64,000 nt of DNA from Struthidea cinerea (GCA_013397865.1 VZTI01001686.1:958258-1022257), one strand, 5' to 3'. Shown: positions 1 to 14,144, counted from the stretch's first letter. The notes: generated by a model from the sequence alone, not told the origin. Numbers and translations: made by a program.

Positions 1-3000
1 AACTGAGTTATTGGAGAACAGTGGTTAAGTCTGACAGATGCAGATGTTGTCGCTTGATGGCTTATTTTTTGAAAATTCACCAGCAGAAAATACTGGCCAT
101 TAAACATTGAAATAAGGATGCTTCCACTTTCTCTTCCCAGTCCTTTCTCTTGCTGCCCTGGTACTGGGTGTCATTGAGCACCTCTCGGTGCCAGACCAGC
201 CAGTGGCTCAGTCACCATGGCAACGAGGAGAAAAAAGTAGATGTTCCACATGAGAAGGCTGCACTCAACCTTTCCTCCAGCCCCTCCGAGGCGAAGAAAA
301 GAAGCCAACCCATTGTGAAACCATAGCTTTCAGGAATATTTTCCTCCCCTCAAGGGCAGTAAAAGAAGGAACAGGCATTTTAATTCGTACCATTGTGGCT
401 GTGACAAGAACACTAAGGGATTCTGGGAATGGCCAGATGCATTTATTGCTGCATGCCACAAGTAGACTGCTTCCTGGCTGGTAAACACAGGGAAAGACCC
501 TGGACCGTGGAAGCAAGATCTGTGATGATGTGCTTATTTTGTAGCTCACTGTAAAGGAGAAAAGATCTCAGCTACACAACACAGCTACTTGCAGCAAAAA
601 ATGGAGTAGAGGAATTTAGTCTCCTGGAGGGAATCAGAGAATGTTTTTAAGAAGCTAAGGTTTTGCTTTCCTTGGCAACATCCCCTGTGCTGTGTTTCAT
701 GACCTATTTCTGGGCTTCCATCAGCCCCACCCCCGGGGTGAGGAAGCTGTGACCCTCACTCCATTTGTCAAGCATCACCTCAGTCTGTTGTGCTGCCTCT
801 GAGTGGAGTGCATGGGATGTACTTCCCAGAAGGGCAGAGACACCCAAGGAGTCCCTAGGAAGAGGCTCCCAGCTCTGGGGTCGGAGATAGGACTAGCTGC
901 CTATCACCCCATATTAAATACACCAAACGTATGAGATGGGCTTCAGGTGCAATCTGAGATACCTAAGTTCAGGCTTCATGGAGATGCTTGTCAGCTAGAT
1001 CTCTCTGTGCTGTAATGGAAGTCTAGACACCTGTCACAAATACAGACGTACCAGCTAAGCATCCGATTCTCAAAATGTGCCCTACCCTTTAGTATGACTC
1101 ATATTATTGAAGTTTTGGGTTGGATATTGGTTTAACAACCACTCAGGTTTCCTGGTTTCTGGGAAACAGAGGGAGGGAGGTGGCTCTTGATGCTACAGGG
1201 ACAGTGTGAGAGCTTCTGGAGTCTAACCAGAGCTGCTATCTCTGCTTCCCATGTTAGTCCCTTCCCTCCCCTCCAGTGCAGCAGAAGGATCATTCTCTGC
1301 TGAGAGTTAGAAGTTGGTGGAAGGATGAGCAAGGTCTTTTCTTGTGGTCTCACGTTCAGAGAGAAGCAACACTCTGCATGCCATCCAGAGGGATTCAGCA
1401 GACCAGAGAAGTGGGCCCATGGGAATCTCCTCATGAGGTTTAATAAGGCCAAGTACTGCAAGTCCAGAGAAGGTGGTGCAGTTTCTCATGTCCCGTTTGA
1501 AATCCAAAGAAAGTGGAGAAATGGACCTAACATATATGAAAGGACCACGAGGGACAAGTTATTTCATGTTTTAAAATCTAGTAATCCTGCCACTGTCTCA
1601 TTTATTTAGTTCTATTTAATAGGTATGTTGCTCTTTGTGTACTGTGCTGGCTGAAGATCCTCCAAACTTTAAACAGAGCCTCTTCCTTCATTTATAGCCT
1701 TCTGAAAACCTGGCAGGTTTCTCTGCCCTCTGGCAAGGAGTGTTTCCCTAGGCCTGCAGTACAGATGTCTTCTCAGGAGCTAAATCTTGGCTAGCAAAAC
1801 ATAAAAGGAACCACAGTGTAGTGCCATGGCATCTGGGCCAACTTGGCCACTGCTGGTGCTGAGCTTACATCCTGGTTTTTTTATGTTTTTTTCATGGCCT
1901 TGGGGATTCATTAGGCCTACAGATAATTATATTTCTCTGCTGCTCAGCCCTGAAGGGAGGAAAAGTGGGGAAAAGTTATAGTGTATAGAATTTCACGTGA
2001 CACTCAATGTGATATTCCTTCATGCTACTAAAAGTAAACTAAAGTACAACCTTATAAAACTGCAAGCCAATAAATTCAAAATTCACAAACAGAAACACTT
2101 CTCCAATTAATTTATCATTAATCTGTGGAAGTCAGCATCAGGAGGTAGATGACCCTGACAGACCACAACCAGTGAGCAGAATGAGGTGGTCACACTTTAA
2201 ATATCTAGACAGAAACATGCCTGATCTACATTTTTAACCACACATTAAAATTGGTCAATAGCTTTTGCTTCAAGGCCTGAGGTGATCAACTGGCTTTATG
2301 AAATAATAGCACACTTTCTTCACTGGCACACCAAGTACTACATAAAAAGTTGTCAAGTTCAAACCTCCCTGAAAAATTCATCCCAGGCTGGTGTCAAAGC
2401 CTAGGCAACAAAATGGAATGTCAGCCTCATTCAGTCGAATCATTCCCCAAAAAGCTCATTTTATACAGTCTCTGAAATATTCTGTGCTAGATCATGTCCA
2501 GCTATTCCTGCTGCAAAGTTTAACTGATAAGAAAATAGCTGAATTTTCTCTGTTCCTTGACATACCCTTTCCTATGAATGGAGCTGTGAAACAGACCCTG
2601 TCTGGCTGAAGGGGGGGCTTGACTTCTACAGAGAAAAGAGGAAATATTCATGCCCTTGTTTAATCAAATGAACATTTGAATTGTACTGATTTCAGTACAT
2701 AAAGGATCAATATCTATTCTGAAAATACAACTTCTTGTTCATCCATCTTTTCAGAGCAGTAAAGTGTTTAATTCCCTCTCTTCTCCACCTTTGCTACTCA
2801 TTGAAAGCCACAGAAGCATTTACAAAGGAAGTCCAACAAAAAAAAATGCATTTCAGAGATTTAGACGTCATGCATTTTGCTCTCCTACATGAAAGATTTT
2901 TGCTCAATGTCAATAAAATTTGGTCTCTGAAACCTCTTTGGGAAAATGCGAATTTGTAATTACAGCCTCTGACATTTCAGAATTGACTGCCTTGATTACG

Positions 3001-6000
3001 GTGGGTAGTAGCCAACAGCTGAAGAAATTTTGTTACTTTTGCAAAAGACACCTCAAAGTATTAGGGGAGCGCTACTAAAGCCTCATGATTGAGAAAAATC
3101 ATATTTTCTCAATGTCCTTTTCATGGGACACATTTGCTGTTTCTAAAGATGTGATGTTATTTCTTGATAGGTTTCCCCGCCATATGGCTGTCTCAGTATG
3201 GGTGTTGCTAGAGATCCTGACGAATGACAGTGTCATCTATTTGGTACCACTCTCCTTGGTGAACCAAAAGGCAAAATCAGGCCCTGGAGCTGGACTCAGC
3301 CTTGTATGGTCTGTGGATTTTGTCAGGCAGTCTGTGGGGTTTCCTTGCTCTGGGGACAGGCTGTCTCTCTCTGCAGCTATGCAGTGGAAGAGGAAACCTT
3401 CTGCTCTGCTCTGGTGTCTGAAAGCATGTATTATTTTTTGCCCTTCTTTCCCCAAGCAGCAGGAGAGAACCTTCAACCCTGGCCATCAATCCCTTTCCTA
3501 AGTACTCCATCCTGTATTGTTGCTAAGTGCACATCAGCTTCAAGGTTTGCTTTTGACGTCATTTATGCTTCTAGTGCTTTTCTTTCTGAAGAGTAACCTC
3601 AGCAAGAGAGGTGCAATATAAAATCAAAATATTTTCTGTCCTCTCCTATTTCCACTAGTAAAATTTATTTCTCTTTGCATTAGCCAGTCCGAAGCTGCTT
3701 TCAGGGAATGCTGACTTCTACCGAGATCTTCCCGCTGCTGTGAGCTACGGCTTCAGCTTTTGCTTTTGCGCAGCAAACACTGTGAGGCCCCAGTGCTGCC
3801 AGTCAAGGGCATCTGTAGTGCTTAGACATAGCTTAGGGCGCTTCTGGATCCAGATGATACTGGCGAGTCTTAGGCCCCATTACCCTGTCTGTTCATCAGT
3901 CATATATATTTAAATATGCACGTGTGTATATGCACACACACGGACATACACATTTGGAGGGCAAATTGGGTTTATACTAGCTCTCGTGATGCTTTTAGGA
4001 ATGCAAATGACTGATACAAAATACAGTGTCAAAACTAATCAACTCAAACGGAGAGATTGAAGAGATAAATGATGTCTTTTCTTTTTCTGTTCCTCTGTTC
4101 TGTAACCGTTTGAGTATGGGAAAAGCCAGTGGCTCTAGGGTGGAAAGCTGAAGCCAAGTTGATATGTGTCTGCCATGCAAGAATATAATCCTATTAGTAA
4201 ATGTAACTAAACCTCCTGGGAAAAATAATCTAAATCTGAAGCACTTCCACATGGGCTTTTTTTTTATCTCTAAATCTTCCATTGCTTCTTAATAGTGCGA
4301 TTGCTTCTACTTAGCATTTATTTTTTTTTGGTATAACAGCTCTTTTAAAAGCAGATGGAAGCCTCATGATGAAACAGTGCAGAAAAATTCCTAAGGGTCT
4401 AAAGCGTAGCATGCACAAAAAGAATATAAAAGGACCACATTCTCAGCCAGTCTGGTTCAATGCTGAGTCTGGTTTACACAAATCAGAATCCAATCAACAA
4501 AGGATGGGAATACAGAAGTCTGTGCTGTGATTTTAATCTTATGAAGCCAGTCAGAGGGAATTCAGTGTAATGAAAAAGTGTGCACAAAAGTCAGCATTAA
4601 AGAGCACAGTAAATATTTCTTTCTTAAATACTGAAGTAGTGAATTTATTACTTTTTGCCTGTATTTCTAGTTTATTTTCTGGCAAAAAGCAGAATTTTAA
4701 ATGAGTGTAATGGATAATTAGAATTATTATTTAGAATCATGGGTTACACTGACGTAGCACTAAATCCAATTCAATGAACTTTAAAGATTATTACCTTATC
4801 AAGCTTAGGGAACTGACTCATTTTCTAAAGTCTGAGTAACTTAATGAACGTAGCATGAAGCATGCAGCATGTATCAATGTACAGATGTGAATATCCCATT
4901 CATGTCTATCTTACATGTATATGTTACTGCATTAGTCTGGTTTGGGATTAGCAGAGAAACAGACATGGTCACAGGCTCCGTGTCTTTCCAGAATCAGTTC
5001 ATCCTTTAGTTCTGATCAGACACAATTTTCTTCCTTAAAATTATGAGTGAGAATGAACAGAGTAATTTTAAAAATACTGATGAAGAGCTAAATTTCTATA
5101 TACTGGTCTTGCCAGTGCAGTTAGACCATCTTACATAGGACATGATTGTATACATTAAACAGGAAATCCCTTGTAAACATTGTGTTCCCTGGTAGAGTAG
5201 ACTGAAGGTCACAGAAGCTCCATTTCCAAAAACTTTATTATCTAGTGCTGTCATTAGTCCTGTAGGCAGAATTTAGAAGGAAACATGGCTGCCATTTTGC
5301 TAAGCTCACAAATACTGGTTGTCTCTTTTTTAAAGCATGATGACATGTTCTCACTGATGTCATTAATTAATATCATTCATTCATGTGGGAAGCTATGAAG
5401 TAATGCCAAGGAGTTTGGATGTGAGTAGAAGTTGCTCCAGTGCAACGCTGGACTCCTACTGCCTTACAGTAAGATTCAGAGAATTCCAAGAGAATCCACA
5501 TTTCACCATTTGGATGTCAAGAAAATTAACATTAAGAAGCAGATGAACTTAGGAGCGCATGTTCATTCTCATCTTTGGAAAGGGGCTGAACACTAAACTG
5601 GGGCTGATAGGTGTTTTAGGGGCTAAGTGTGCCATGCAGTGTGTGAAGTCATGTTTCACTCATGCAGCTCAAATAAACCAGGGTTTCTGTGATGGCAGGT
5701 GGTCATTGGGGACTGTCATGGCTGTAGAAGGAGAATGAGTATCATTTAAAAGGCAGTAGCAGGACCTACTGACAGATACAGATGAAGTTTGTGCAATGAT
5801 GTGAGACCTTTCTTATTTTTCACTTTTCTTCCAAGTGTTGATTTTTTCACTTACTTGGAATCTTCAAGGTCCAAAAGATTCCCAAAGCACTTAGGATAGG
5901 GAAACCATGAGTGTGATAGGTGTCTCCCAGTGCTACTGTATCACAAATAGCAGTAATAATTATCACTGTCATGTATAATGAGATAATCAGTTTAATACTC

Positions 6001-6218
6001 AACTTCATATACGTAATAAATCTGCTCTGAGATCTTTACAGAACAGTGTACTTATGTGTTCCCACAAAACAAACTTTCTTTTTAAAGATCTTATTTCTCT
6101 GTATGTCAATCCACGTGTTTTGTCCATTACAGTAAGTGATGTCAGAAAATGCATTTTAATTGAACAGATTCTCGTAAAATGGACATATAAAATATGTCTA
6201 CTTTCTACTTTTGAACAG
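1..6218 (+). other. Intron (partial) upstream of first visible exon
   Basis: I find no dystrobrevin exon here; the preceding coding exon, which should end in a Phe-Asp-Pro codon split after CC, must lie before base 1. The sequence is unique and AT-rich, with a short mixed TA/CA alternating stretch near 3900-3950. Several open frames of 70-140 codons occur on both strands, but none has recognisable protein similarity or convincing splice borders. I see nothing functional that I can support. Confidence 0.8.
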
Positions 6219-6304
6219 GGAAGGACATGGTAAAATTTCCGTTTTTGCTGTCAAAATGGCCTTGGCAACTCTTTGTGGAGGAAAAATCATGGACAAATTA
6301 AGAT
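6219..6304 (+). CDS. DTNA: DTNA exon: start of EF-hand-like region
   Basis: This 86-base exon encodes EGHGKISVFAVKMALATLCG and the following GKIMDKLR, nearly identical to human alpha-dystrobrevin residues ~122-149. It belongs to the dystrophin-type EF-hand region, an alpha-helical module preceding the ZZ finger. The acceptor AG is at 6217-6218. The first base, G, completes a split proline codon from the upstream exon. The last base, T, begins a tyrosine codon finished by the next exon. The donor GTAAGT follows at 6305. Dystrobrevin EF-hands are structural and probably do not bind calcium (family knowledge). Confidence 0.96.
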
Positions 6305-7798
6305 GTAAGTGATGTTTTTTACCTGTTGAAAATTGTTATTGTTGGTGAAAAAACAGTACGGGTAGAAAAGAGGGAATTAGAGTAAGTTACAATTTCATGG
6401 CTGGGTTTGGGAGTTGCACTACGTATGTCTCCAAGTAAATCCCACTAACTGTTTGGTTGAACTTCACACCGAGGTTTTTAAAGACAAATTGCATATATTG
6501 ACGTTCTTATTGGTGGGTTTTATTTTTTTTTTCCATTGTGGTTATTGAATTCGGAATACAGAAAAGTGCCTTAACATCATGAAGCATCATTTAACAATTT
6601 CTTCTGATTGTTTTTAATAACGTCTGTGTGTTTTCACACCTGGAAGAACAATACATTTTTGTACTATTTATATTTTCTTCCACAGAGCATTCTTATGTCA
6701 TGTATTTTGGTGAACAGATTCCTCACTTCACAGGATTTATTCCCAGTTCCCCAACAGCAAAGTCATGGTTTACTTGTAGCTGCAATGGAAGACTTTCTGT
6801 TTAGTGATACGTTGTCTGTAGCTCGGTCCGGAACACCATTTGCCAGACTTTTTGACCAAAAACCCTTCAGTTTCCGCTGAGCCTTCTACCTCAGCCCAAG
6901 AAAACTGAGTTGAAAAATTACTGTTGATTAGAGCAGACAAGTAGAAATCCCAGGTTCTGATTTCGTCTTCCATATTTGGTGCCATTTTTTAATACACTAT
7001 TTCTATGTAGAAACTCAAATACAGACTGAACTAAAGTTATAAATTATAAATTGAGCACCATTTGTTCCCTAAGCTGCTTTAAGAATGGGAACTGGGTCCA
7101 TCCAGTAGAAGGCTGAAGTACAGTGATGATTTTTTGGTTCCGCAGTCCCAGAGTCCTGTTGTCAGAATTTCCCTTCCAGGTTCCTGGAAATGAAGCAGCT
7201 GACATGACAGCCTGAAAAACAATAAATGTTCCTTAGTCAGAGATCTCCTGCTAAGCAGAGGATAATTTTAAACAAGCAGAGAAGTAAGGGCTGACAAACT
7301 GACATCACTGCAATAATAAAAGTGTGATATTTTTATACATAAAAAAATGGAGAAGAGTGAAAAGTAATGCATTTGCAAGACCTTCAGTGCTTTGTGTGTC
7401 CAAGACAATAATAACTGACTTAATGAACCCATTGTCAAGATTTTGATTTGACATGGTAAGCTGGCAGTAGGCAAAAAGCTGATGTAGCATATCTTGTCAG
7501 ATCAGAGCATTCTTGTCTGATTAAATTACTGCCTCACGCCATGCATCAGACTTTGCTTAAAAATGACCACATACAAGGCAAAAAAAAAAAATCAGGGATA
7601 TCAGTATTAAAATCAGCAAATAATTCGTCTTGTTTTCTATTGAAATAGGTCAGAATTAAAATTGCATTAATAATGGAGTTTTCCATAAGCCAAACATGTT
7701 TAGTACTTCTCTTTCAAATCAGATGATGCTGACCTCAGAGCAAATCTGTAGCTCACACTGAAGTTGCTATGTTCTTTCCTTGTCTTTTCCCCCCTCAG
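6305..7798 (+). other. Intron
   Basis: Ordinary intron of about 1.5 kb, opening with GTAAGT and closing with a strong pyrimidine tract and CCCCTCAG. It has short A runs (around 7581-7591) but no recognised repeat or gene. Confidence 0.9.
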
Positions 7799-7953
7799 AT
7801 ATTTTCTCCATGATTTCTGACTCCAGTGGTGTGATGGTTTATGGCAGGTATGACATGTTTCTGCGCGAGGTTCTCAAGCTGCCCACCGCTGTCTTCGAGG
7901 GGCCTTCATTTGGTTACACTGAGCAGTCAGCAAAATCCTGTTTCTCACAACAG
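7799..7953 (+). CDS. DTNA: DTNA exon: EF-hand-like region, middle
   Basis: This 155-base exon completes the split tyrosine codon (T+AT). It encodes the IFSMISDSSGVMVYGRYD segment, then FLREVLKLPTAVFEGPSFGY and a Gln-Gln end. Human has Gln where this sequence has Met after YGRYD, and Arg where it has Lys in the SAKSCF segment. The rest is essentially unchanged, as expected for this conserved dystrophin-family core. The acceptor is CTCAG at 7794-7798 and the donor is GTAAAT at 7954. The exon ends on a complete codon. A frame continuing past the donor into the intron is read-through and not coding. Confidence 0.97.
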
Positions 7954-10900
7954 GTAAATGAAGAGACACAGGATCTCAGTCACCCCTCTGAGCAGGCCAA
8001 GACTCTTCCTGTCTTACACATATGTGCATATTTTCCCAGGAAATACAGGGCTGGATGAGGGGAAGGTCCACTCCACTGATTTCTGGTGTGTAGGTTTGGT
8101 GCCTTCAACAGGAAATTGGTCTCTATAGGTTCCCCATATAACCATGAAAAGAGAGGCATAGTCAAAAAGTGATTCAGAGCAGGATCTTGACTTACACATT
8201 CCTAAATTAGGGAACCTCCTAATTTAAGCACCTGTTACATATATACCTCTAGGTATTATATATATATGCACCCCAAGACATGCATTCCTCCACTCCACTT
8301 AGATGGTGTTGGTGTAAGCATACACAAGACTAACTTCTCCATACTTAGCTCAAGTTCCACCAAAAAAAAATAAAACTTCAGGTTTTCCCACTGATAGACA
8401 CACAAGTTTAGACGTGAGAAGAAAATCACCTTAAAACTTTTTAATAAATGGGCATCAGTATGTACTAGAAAATCCTTAGTCTCTTACCAATAACACCAGT
8501 GAGATAGGGTCAGGAAAGCAATGAATTTATCCTGAAGAAAATACAAGATTTTTCCACAACTCGGCAGACTCCATAGGTGCACTGAGTACAGTACATTGGC
8601 TTCAGCTAATACATAATTGGGACTGGTCGTCCACTTCTCCAATGGAGAAAGAGAGAATTCATCTGGCTCTTGCCACACATCACACTGTTTAATTCCATCA
8701 ATATATAGTAGGGGTATATGCTGAAACTGGCACAACGTTAGAAATAAAGTTGTATTTTTCTTCTCATTATCCTTTCATTTGCTAACTGAATACTGTTGAA
8801 CAAGTAAGTTCAATGGAGCAGGAATAGTGTCATTTTCATGCAAAATAGTGTCTCATTTTTTGTATTCTCTGTTTCATCACTAATCAATAGGCACTCCAGT
8901 CAACCAAAAGGCATGTTGAAATTCATTTATTGAATCATCTCCCAATTAATTTTAAATGGTAATGTCTGCATATGTGAGACTAGTCTTGTTTCACAGAGGG
9001 AGACTTAAAACAGCACTTCATCTTATGTTGAAGAATTTACGTAGTGAAGTGACTTCTGCTAGTTTTATGTTAAAATAATGAAAGAGTGCTCTTGCATGGC
9101 AACAGGGCATTCATGCTGTGCATGTTGAACAGGCATTAGATGGTTTTGTTTACAAGCTCCACTTAGAGATAACAAGAGTTAAGTGTCTGACTGATTTAGG
9201 TACACAGCAGGTTTACAAAGCTGCTGTTTTGCATCTGGAGGTAGCCAATCACTTTGTAAATCTAGTCTAATATTTCACTTAAATTTACTTTATGTAGTTG
9301 TCATTGCATCCTTACTAGGGATGAACCAGAGTTTGAAATGGGATTCAAAAAACCAGATCTTTATGACACCATGATAAATGGTATTTACAGTCTTAGTCAC
9401 ACACAGCTCATTCTTTCACTCTCTTGTATTGCACATAGCATTATCAGAAGTTGATACCTTGGAGTAAGTTTGGCATTCTCATTTGCTGTTCTCACTATGG
9501 ATCACTTTTGCTTACCAGAAGCCTTTCAACCCCCTGATATATAGAGATTCTTTGATTTCAGGGAAAGACAAAATTCTGGGAATGATCTGCTTATGGTGTC
9601 AAATCCGTTTCCGTTTACATCTGGAAGGATTTTTCCTATTACAGAAATGTTTTATTATTCCCCATTGTACTAGTTTACTTGATCAAACCATGTATTTTCC
9701 TCTGCCTGTGAACCAGTACTACATTGAAGGGCTATTCAAAGTAGAAACAACAGTGTTTCCTCATCAGCAAATTTAGGGGACAGAAATGCCAGAGCAAGTG
9801 ACTTAATGTTTCAGAATACAAATCTGTGGCTCAAAAAGGAGTTTATCATCACCACTTTACCCCATAGGTAGGATTGATGTGATGTTATACTCTATTTGTA
9901 TCAAACAGTATTGTTACTATTATAAAAACCACTTTAAAAAAAAAATTACCCCAAGCTAAAAAGATAGACACTAACTTCATTTTCTTAGCACTTGTCTAAG
10001 TGTTATTCCACAAACCTAGACTCCATCTGTGTGTAGTGTATATTTAGAAAACAGCTTTCAGTTTCAACTTCCCCAGCAGCTGAAAGAAAATTGCAGGAGG
10101 AAAATGTATGGAAATTGCTCTGACGGTGTCCTTTTAAGGGACACTGCTTTTTTCTCTAATCCATAAAATCAGTCATCACCAGAGCAGTTTGGCCATAAAG
10201 CTGTCATTGAAGCTAAGTTGCCTTTTTTGGTGCCAATCAGATTTCAAAGTTATAGCTGCATTCAAAAGTCCACTGCATTGTGGAAGAGCTGTTCTTGTCT
10301 CCTCATCTATTTGCTTGTTAGACTGGCTCCGTGTATCCCTTCAAGAGCAGAGGGAGGACCTAAGGCTACTCAACTCTGCAGTATGGGGCACTGGAGGGCC
10401 CTTCTTTTCCTGGGCTTCCTTCCACCTTTTTTCCCCCCTGTGCTCTCAGTTCTTCTGCAGACAACACAGACATTTGCTGGCAGCATTGGTCAGCAAAGCC
10501 ATGCCAGGCATCCACAGCAGAAAAAGAAATCCACACCTCCAAAAGAAAGATCCTTTTCTGTGAGCCAGTGCTTATAGCATAGGATGCCTCTTTGGGAAAT
10601 GGTTCTCCACTCTCCATGGCTGGGAAGATAATTCATACAACAAGCAGGCGGTGGTGTTTGACTGGACTTTCACACTGCAGTTATTGTGGGGAAAGGTAGT
10701 AGTCCAGTGAGATTAAGAGCTCATATTCTGGCTATTTCTGTTCATTAAAGAATCAAGTCCATTTTCACAGTAGCCTGAGGTATTTTCTCCTAGGGACAAA
10801 CATCTCTGTATCATTCCAAATACCTTGCGGTATTTCATCCCTGAGACTGTTGCAGTGTGAGTTGTTTTCCATCGATCACTCAGCGTATAAGAGAAATAAT

Positions 10901-12017
10901 GCTTTTATTTACATCTGGTGGTAATTGTGTATAAATGGAGCACAGATACTGCGTCTGGAAATCTCAGCTCTTAAAAGAATTCCACAGCACACAGAGATGA
11001 TACAAGTCACTGCATAACTGCTGCTTAGCTTCCTCATGGGGTAACCACAGTTCTTTAGCAAGTTAAAGCAGCAGCTTATGCAATCAGATATGAAAATTTA
11101 GCCATCCCTTTGGATATGAGGATACTACTTAAATATGTATATCTATAAAATATATCTGCATATATTCTCAGCAGGGCTCGATATTTTTGCATCTTAAATT
11201 TTATTTAAGGAAGGCTCAGTTGCTGATTGAAAAAAAACAAATGAACTAAGATTTGTGATTACTTTTTCCAGACACCTTAGAAATTTAAGGCCCTAGATTG
11301 CATTTTTAAAATCAACAGGGATATCTTAGAGTTGAAATCTCTTTGAAATTTAAAGGGGCATAGATCTCTGAGTACTTAAAGGCGTGAAGAGTTCAGGAAC
11401 AGTTGCAGTCCGTGAGTATATGAAAACATGACATCCCACAATCACAGCTCACCCATAACTAGTTGCCATTTCTCCTCAGACGAGCATAGTTTCTTAAATT
11501 ACAGTAACAAATTGCCTGTGCTGGTCTCTCCTTACCCTGTATTTATTTTGGATTTGTACTCCCTTGCCAGTATTTTCTTTCATTTTCTTTTTTGGAGTAC
11601 CATCAGCAGTGATTTTTCATTTGAAAATTGGTCATACACAGTGATACCCTATATGCACTTGTACTTGTCACACAATACTCAAAACAGATAAGAACATGCC
11701 GAGTTGAATACCACACTTAACCACAAAGCATCTTCAGGCAGTGACTCTAGAAGAGAGTCTGGAAGTGAGTGGGAGCTAAGTGTCTCCAACCCAGCCTTGT
11801 GAAAATGACTACTAGTCATCAGTTGTATCATTGTACCAACTAAAAATAGTCTGGAAAAGCTCTGCTAGTATCACTTGTTCTTTTTAGTAAATCGGGCCTA
11901 CAGGAAAGCAGTGTTTGAAACTTATTTCCAAGTGTTTCTGTAGAGACAAGATAAAATAATTTTGAGATGTCTTATTACTGATTTTTTTTGTGCATGTTTG
12001 TTTGCTTGTTTGAGCAG
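7954..12017 (+). other. Intron
   Basis: A 4.1-kb intron, AT-rich, with short TA-alternating stretches (near 8238-8270 and 11134-11165). The 124-codon open frame at 10189-10563 has no recognisable homology. I recognised no transposon. Confidence 0.85.
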
Positions 12018-12123
12018 AAAAAGGTCACATTAAACACTTTCTTGGATACTCTCATGTCTGATCCCCCGCCGCAGTGTCTAGTGTGGTTACCACTTCTGCA
12101 TCGACTGGCAAATGTTGAAAATG
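12018..12123 (+). CDS. DTNA: DTNA exon: end of EF-hand-like region
   Basis: This 106-base exon encodes KKVTLNTFLDTLMSDPPPQC followed by LVWLPLLHRLANVEN, joining the EF-hand module to the ZZ finger. Human has Gly where this sequence has Thr in TLNTFLD. The acceptor is GAGCAG ending at 12017 and the donor is GTAAGT at 12124. The last base, G, starts a valine codon completed by TC of the ZZ exon. The proline-rich turn and following helix are typical of all dystrophins and dystrobrevins. Confidence 0.97.
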
Positions 12124-14144
12124 GTAAGTTAAGACACGCTGCCAAAACACAGTTACAAGAATAAATTTTGGTGTGGTGATTTTCACACTCTGTAGATGGT
12201 TTTGTAAAAGCTACTGCACTGGGTTCATTGACTCCATGTGCTATTTTTACAGTGACTGGTAAAATATTTGGAGAAGTCTGTTGGTCATTCAGCCAGGAAC
12301 ATGGGTTAAATTTTGCTATGTTCAGAAAGTTAACCTGATCATGTCTCCTCCTGTGCTCTGGATAAGCAAAAGAGCAATAGGACTTCATCCATTGACACAC
12401 TTATATTTGGTAAACTATCAAGACCACAACTTTTATTAGCTATGACATATGGCAGCAGAAAGGGAACAGCTTGGCAGTTTCCGTTTGTGCAGTATTCTTG
12501 GCAGGAGACGTCCAGTGCAGTGCAAAACACCAGCCAAAAGGTCCTTAGGAAGGATCTCCTCCTAAATCTACACTGCCAGACCATATTCTCTGAAGAGGAA
12601 GTTCCATGTGGATGGTGTGCACCCATTTTTGGTGATGAAAGGAAAAGGAGGAGAAGTTGTATGTGTTCTTGTACTAAACAAATCTCTCTTCCACTGAAAG
12701 GCACCAAGGTGGGTAAGGTGATATTCCCAAGTCCTTTTTGGCTACAGAGCAATGTATCTATCCCACCTTCCTCAAGCTCTTGTCATCCATCCCTGTCCCT
12801 CACCAGCTTCACAGTGTTCCCTAGCCTAGAGCAGTAACCCTTCCTGCTGCAAAATTCTGGCAAGGAATTAAACCCCTGACATATTCAGCACTGATCCACA
12901 TTCTCCCAGACTGAACCTTACGACAGAAAGGCAGAAGGTGCCTGGGAACAAGGGGATGTTCAGTACCCTGTGGTAAATTGGGTACATGCTGTAACAAGGA
13001 AAGAGGAACAGAAATAGCACTATTTCCCAGAAAGTGCTTCAAAATATCTTAGTTGGTGCTTTAGAGTCCTCTTGAGAGTGACTTGCATCCTTGTCAGTTT
13101 CTGCTTCTGAACGGAGAACTGGGCCACACAGGTCCCTACAATGGCCAGCTTTCCAAATCTGGCATCCAAAGCCAAGTGTTCAACTCCATATATAGGTACC
13201 TAAATGACACCACTTGTACAGATGAGACAGCAGTAATTAAGAGACAATAACATGTCTAAGTACACTTGCATCCCTTCAGTAGTCATACAACTGAGTTTGA
13301 CTTTTCCTCCAAGGTGCCTCACTTCAGCTCCTTAATGCACAATGAAACATTCAGCTTCTCCCAGTAGTGCAGTAGCAGTGGATTTTCCCACAGACAAATT
13401 TCCTCTGCCATAGAATAGTTTGGGTTGAAAGGGACCTTAAAGATCATCCAGTTCCAACTCCCTGGCAGGGACACCTTCCACTAGACCAGGTTGCTCAAAT
13501 CCCCATCCGGCCTGGTCTTGAACACTTCCAGTGATGGGTCATCCGCAACTTCTCTGGGCAACCTGTTCTAGTGCCTCACCACCCTCACAGTGTATCACAG
13601 GGTATCCACAGTGGGTGGATATTAGTTTCTTCCTAATATCTAACCTAAACCTACTCTCTTTCAATTTGAAGTCATTCCCCCTTGTCCTGTCACTACATGT
13701 CCTTGTCAGAAGTCCCTCTCCAGCTCTCTTGTAGACCCTTCAGGTACTGGAAGGCTGCTCTAAGGACTCTCTGGAGCTTTCTCTTCTCCAGGCTGAACAA
13801 CTCTTTCAGCCTGTCTTCATAGGAGAGCCCTCATCTTCGTGGCTCTTCCCTGGACTCTGTCATGTATTCTGTTAGACACTGAACACATTTTTTGCTGCTG
13901 TGAGCAGGAACTACAGGTATCAGCTCAGAAGTGAAGAAGGGTTTGGTGCCCAGTGTAGGAAGTGTTGCCCATGGCTCAGCACAGGTTGCTGTATTTTCAC
14001 AGGTCGGAGCTGTCAGCAGCATCCAATGCCGCAGATTGTTTTAAACAAATAAGGGAACGCTGTTCAGTTTAGGGCTTTGTCCATAAAATTTTGCTGGGTG
14101 TTTCTTTGTTTTGGTTTATGGCTCACCATTTTTCTCCCGCACAG
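12124..14144 (+). other. Intron containing a CR1 fragment
   Basis: A 2-kb intron. Its distal part holds a minus-strand CR1 3' end, listed separately. Open frames around 12339-12837 on both strands overlap each other and resemble no known protein. The intron ends with TTTCTCCCGCACAG before the ZZ exon. Confidence 0.85.
13409..13862 (-). mobile_element. CR1 LINE 3'-end fragment, 5'-truncated
   Basis: The plus strand begins with CATAGAATAGTTTGGGTTGA and continues AGGGACCTTAAAGATCATCC, the reverse complement of the well-known CR1 3' end that closes in ATTCTATG. Further blocks match inverted CR1: the segment near 13670-13700 about local defence of the ORF2 end (CCCTTGTCCTGTCACTACA), TCTTCTCCAGGCTGAACAAC near 13782-13801, and GTGGCTCTTCCCTGGACTC near 13840. 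It therefore lies antisense to DTNA. Only the ORF2 end and 3' UTR survive, the usual outcome of truncated CR1 insertion. The edges are approximate to about 20 bases. Divergence looks moderate. Confidence 0.93.

Noticed and set aside
3085..3501. 138-codon plus-strand open frame
   Set aside because: No homology, overlaps shorter frames on both strands, and sits in the upstream intron; length is within chance for this much sequence.
1..6218. An upstream DTNA exon encoding the residues before EGHGK
   Set aside because: Searched by expected residues and codon phase (ending in split Pro); nothing suitable seen, so it lies outside.
10189..10563. 124-codon plus-strand frame
   Set aside because: No homology; a second frame of similar length overlaps it on the same strand, showing low stop density by chance.
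12339..12837. Overlapping open frames of 137 (minus) and 131 (plus) codons
   Set aside because: They lie on opposite strands in an intron, resemble no protein, and have no splice or promoter context; chance frames.
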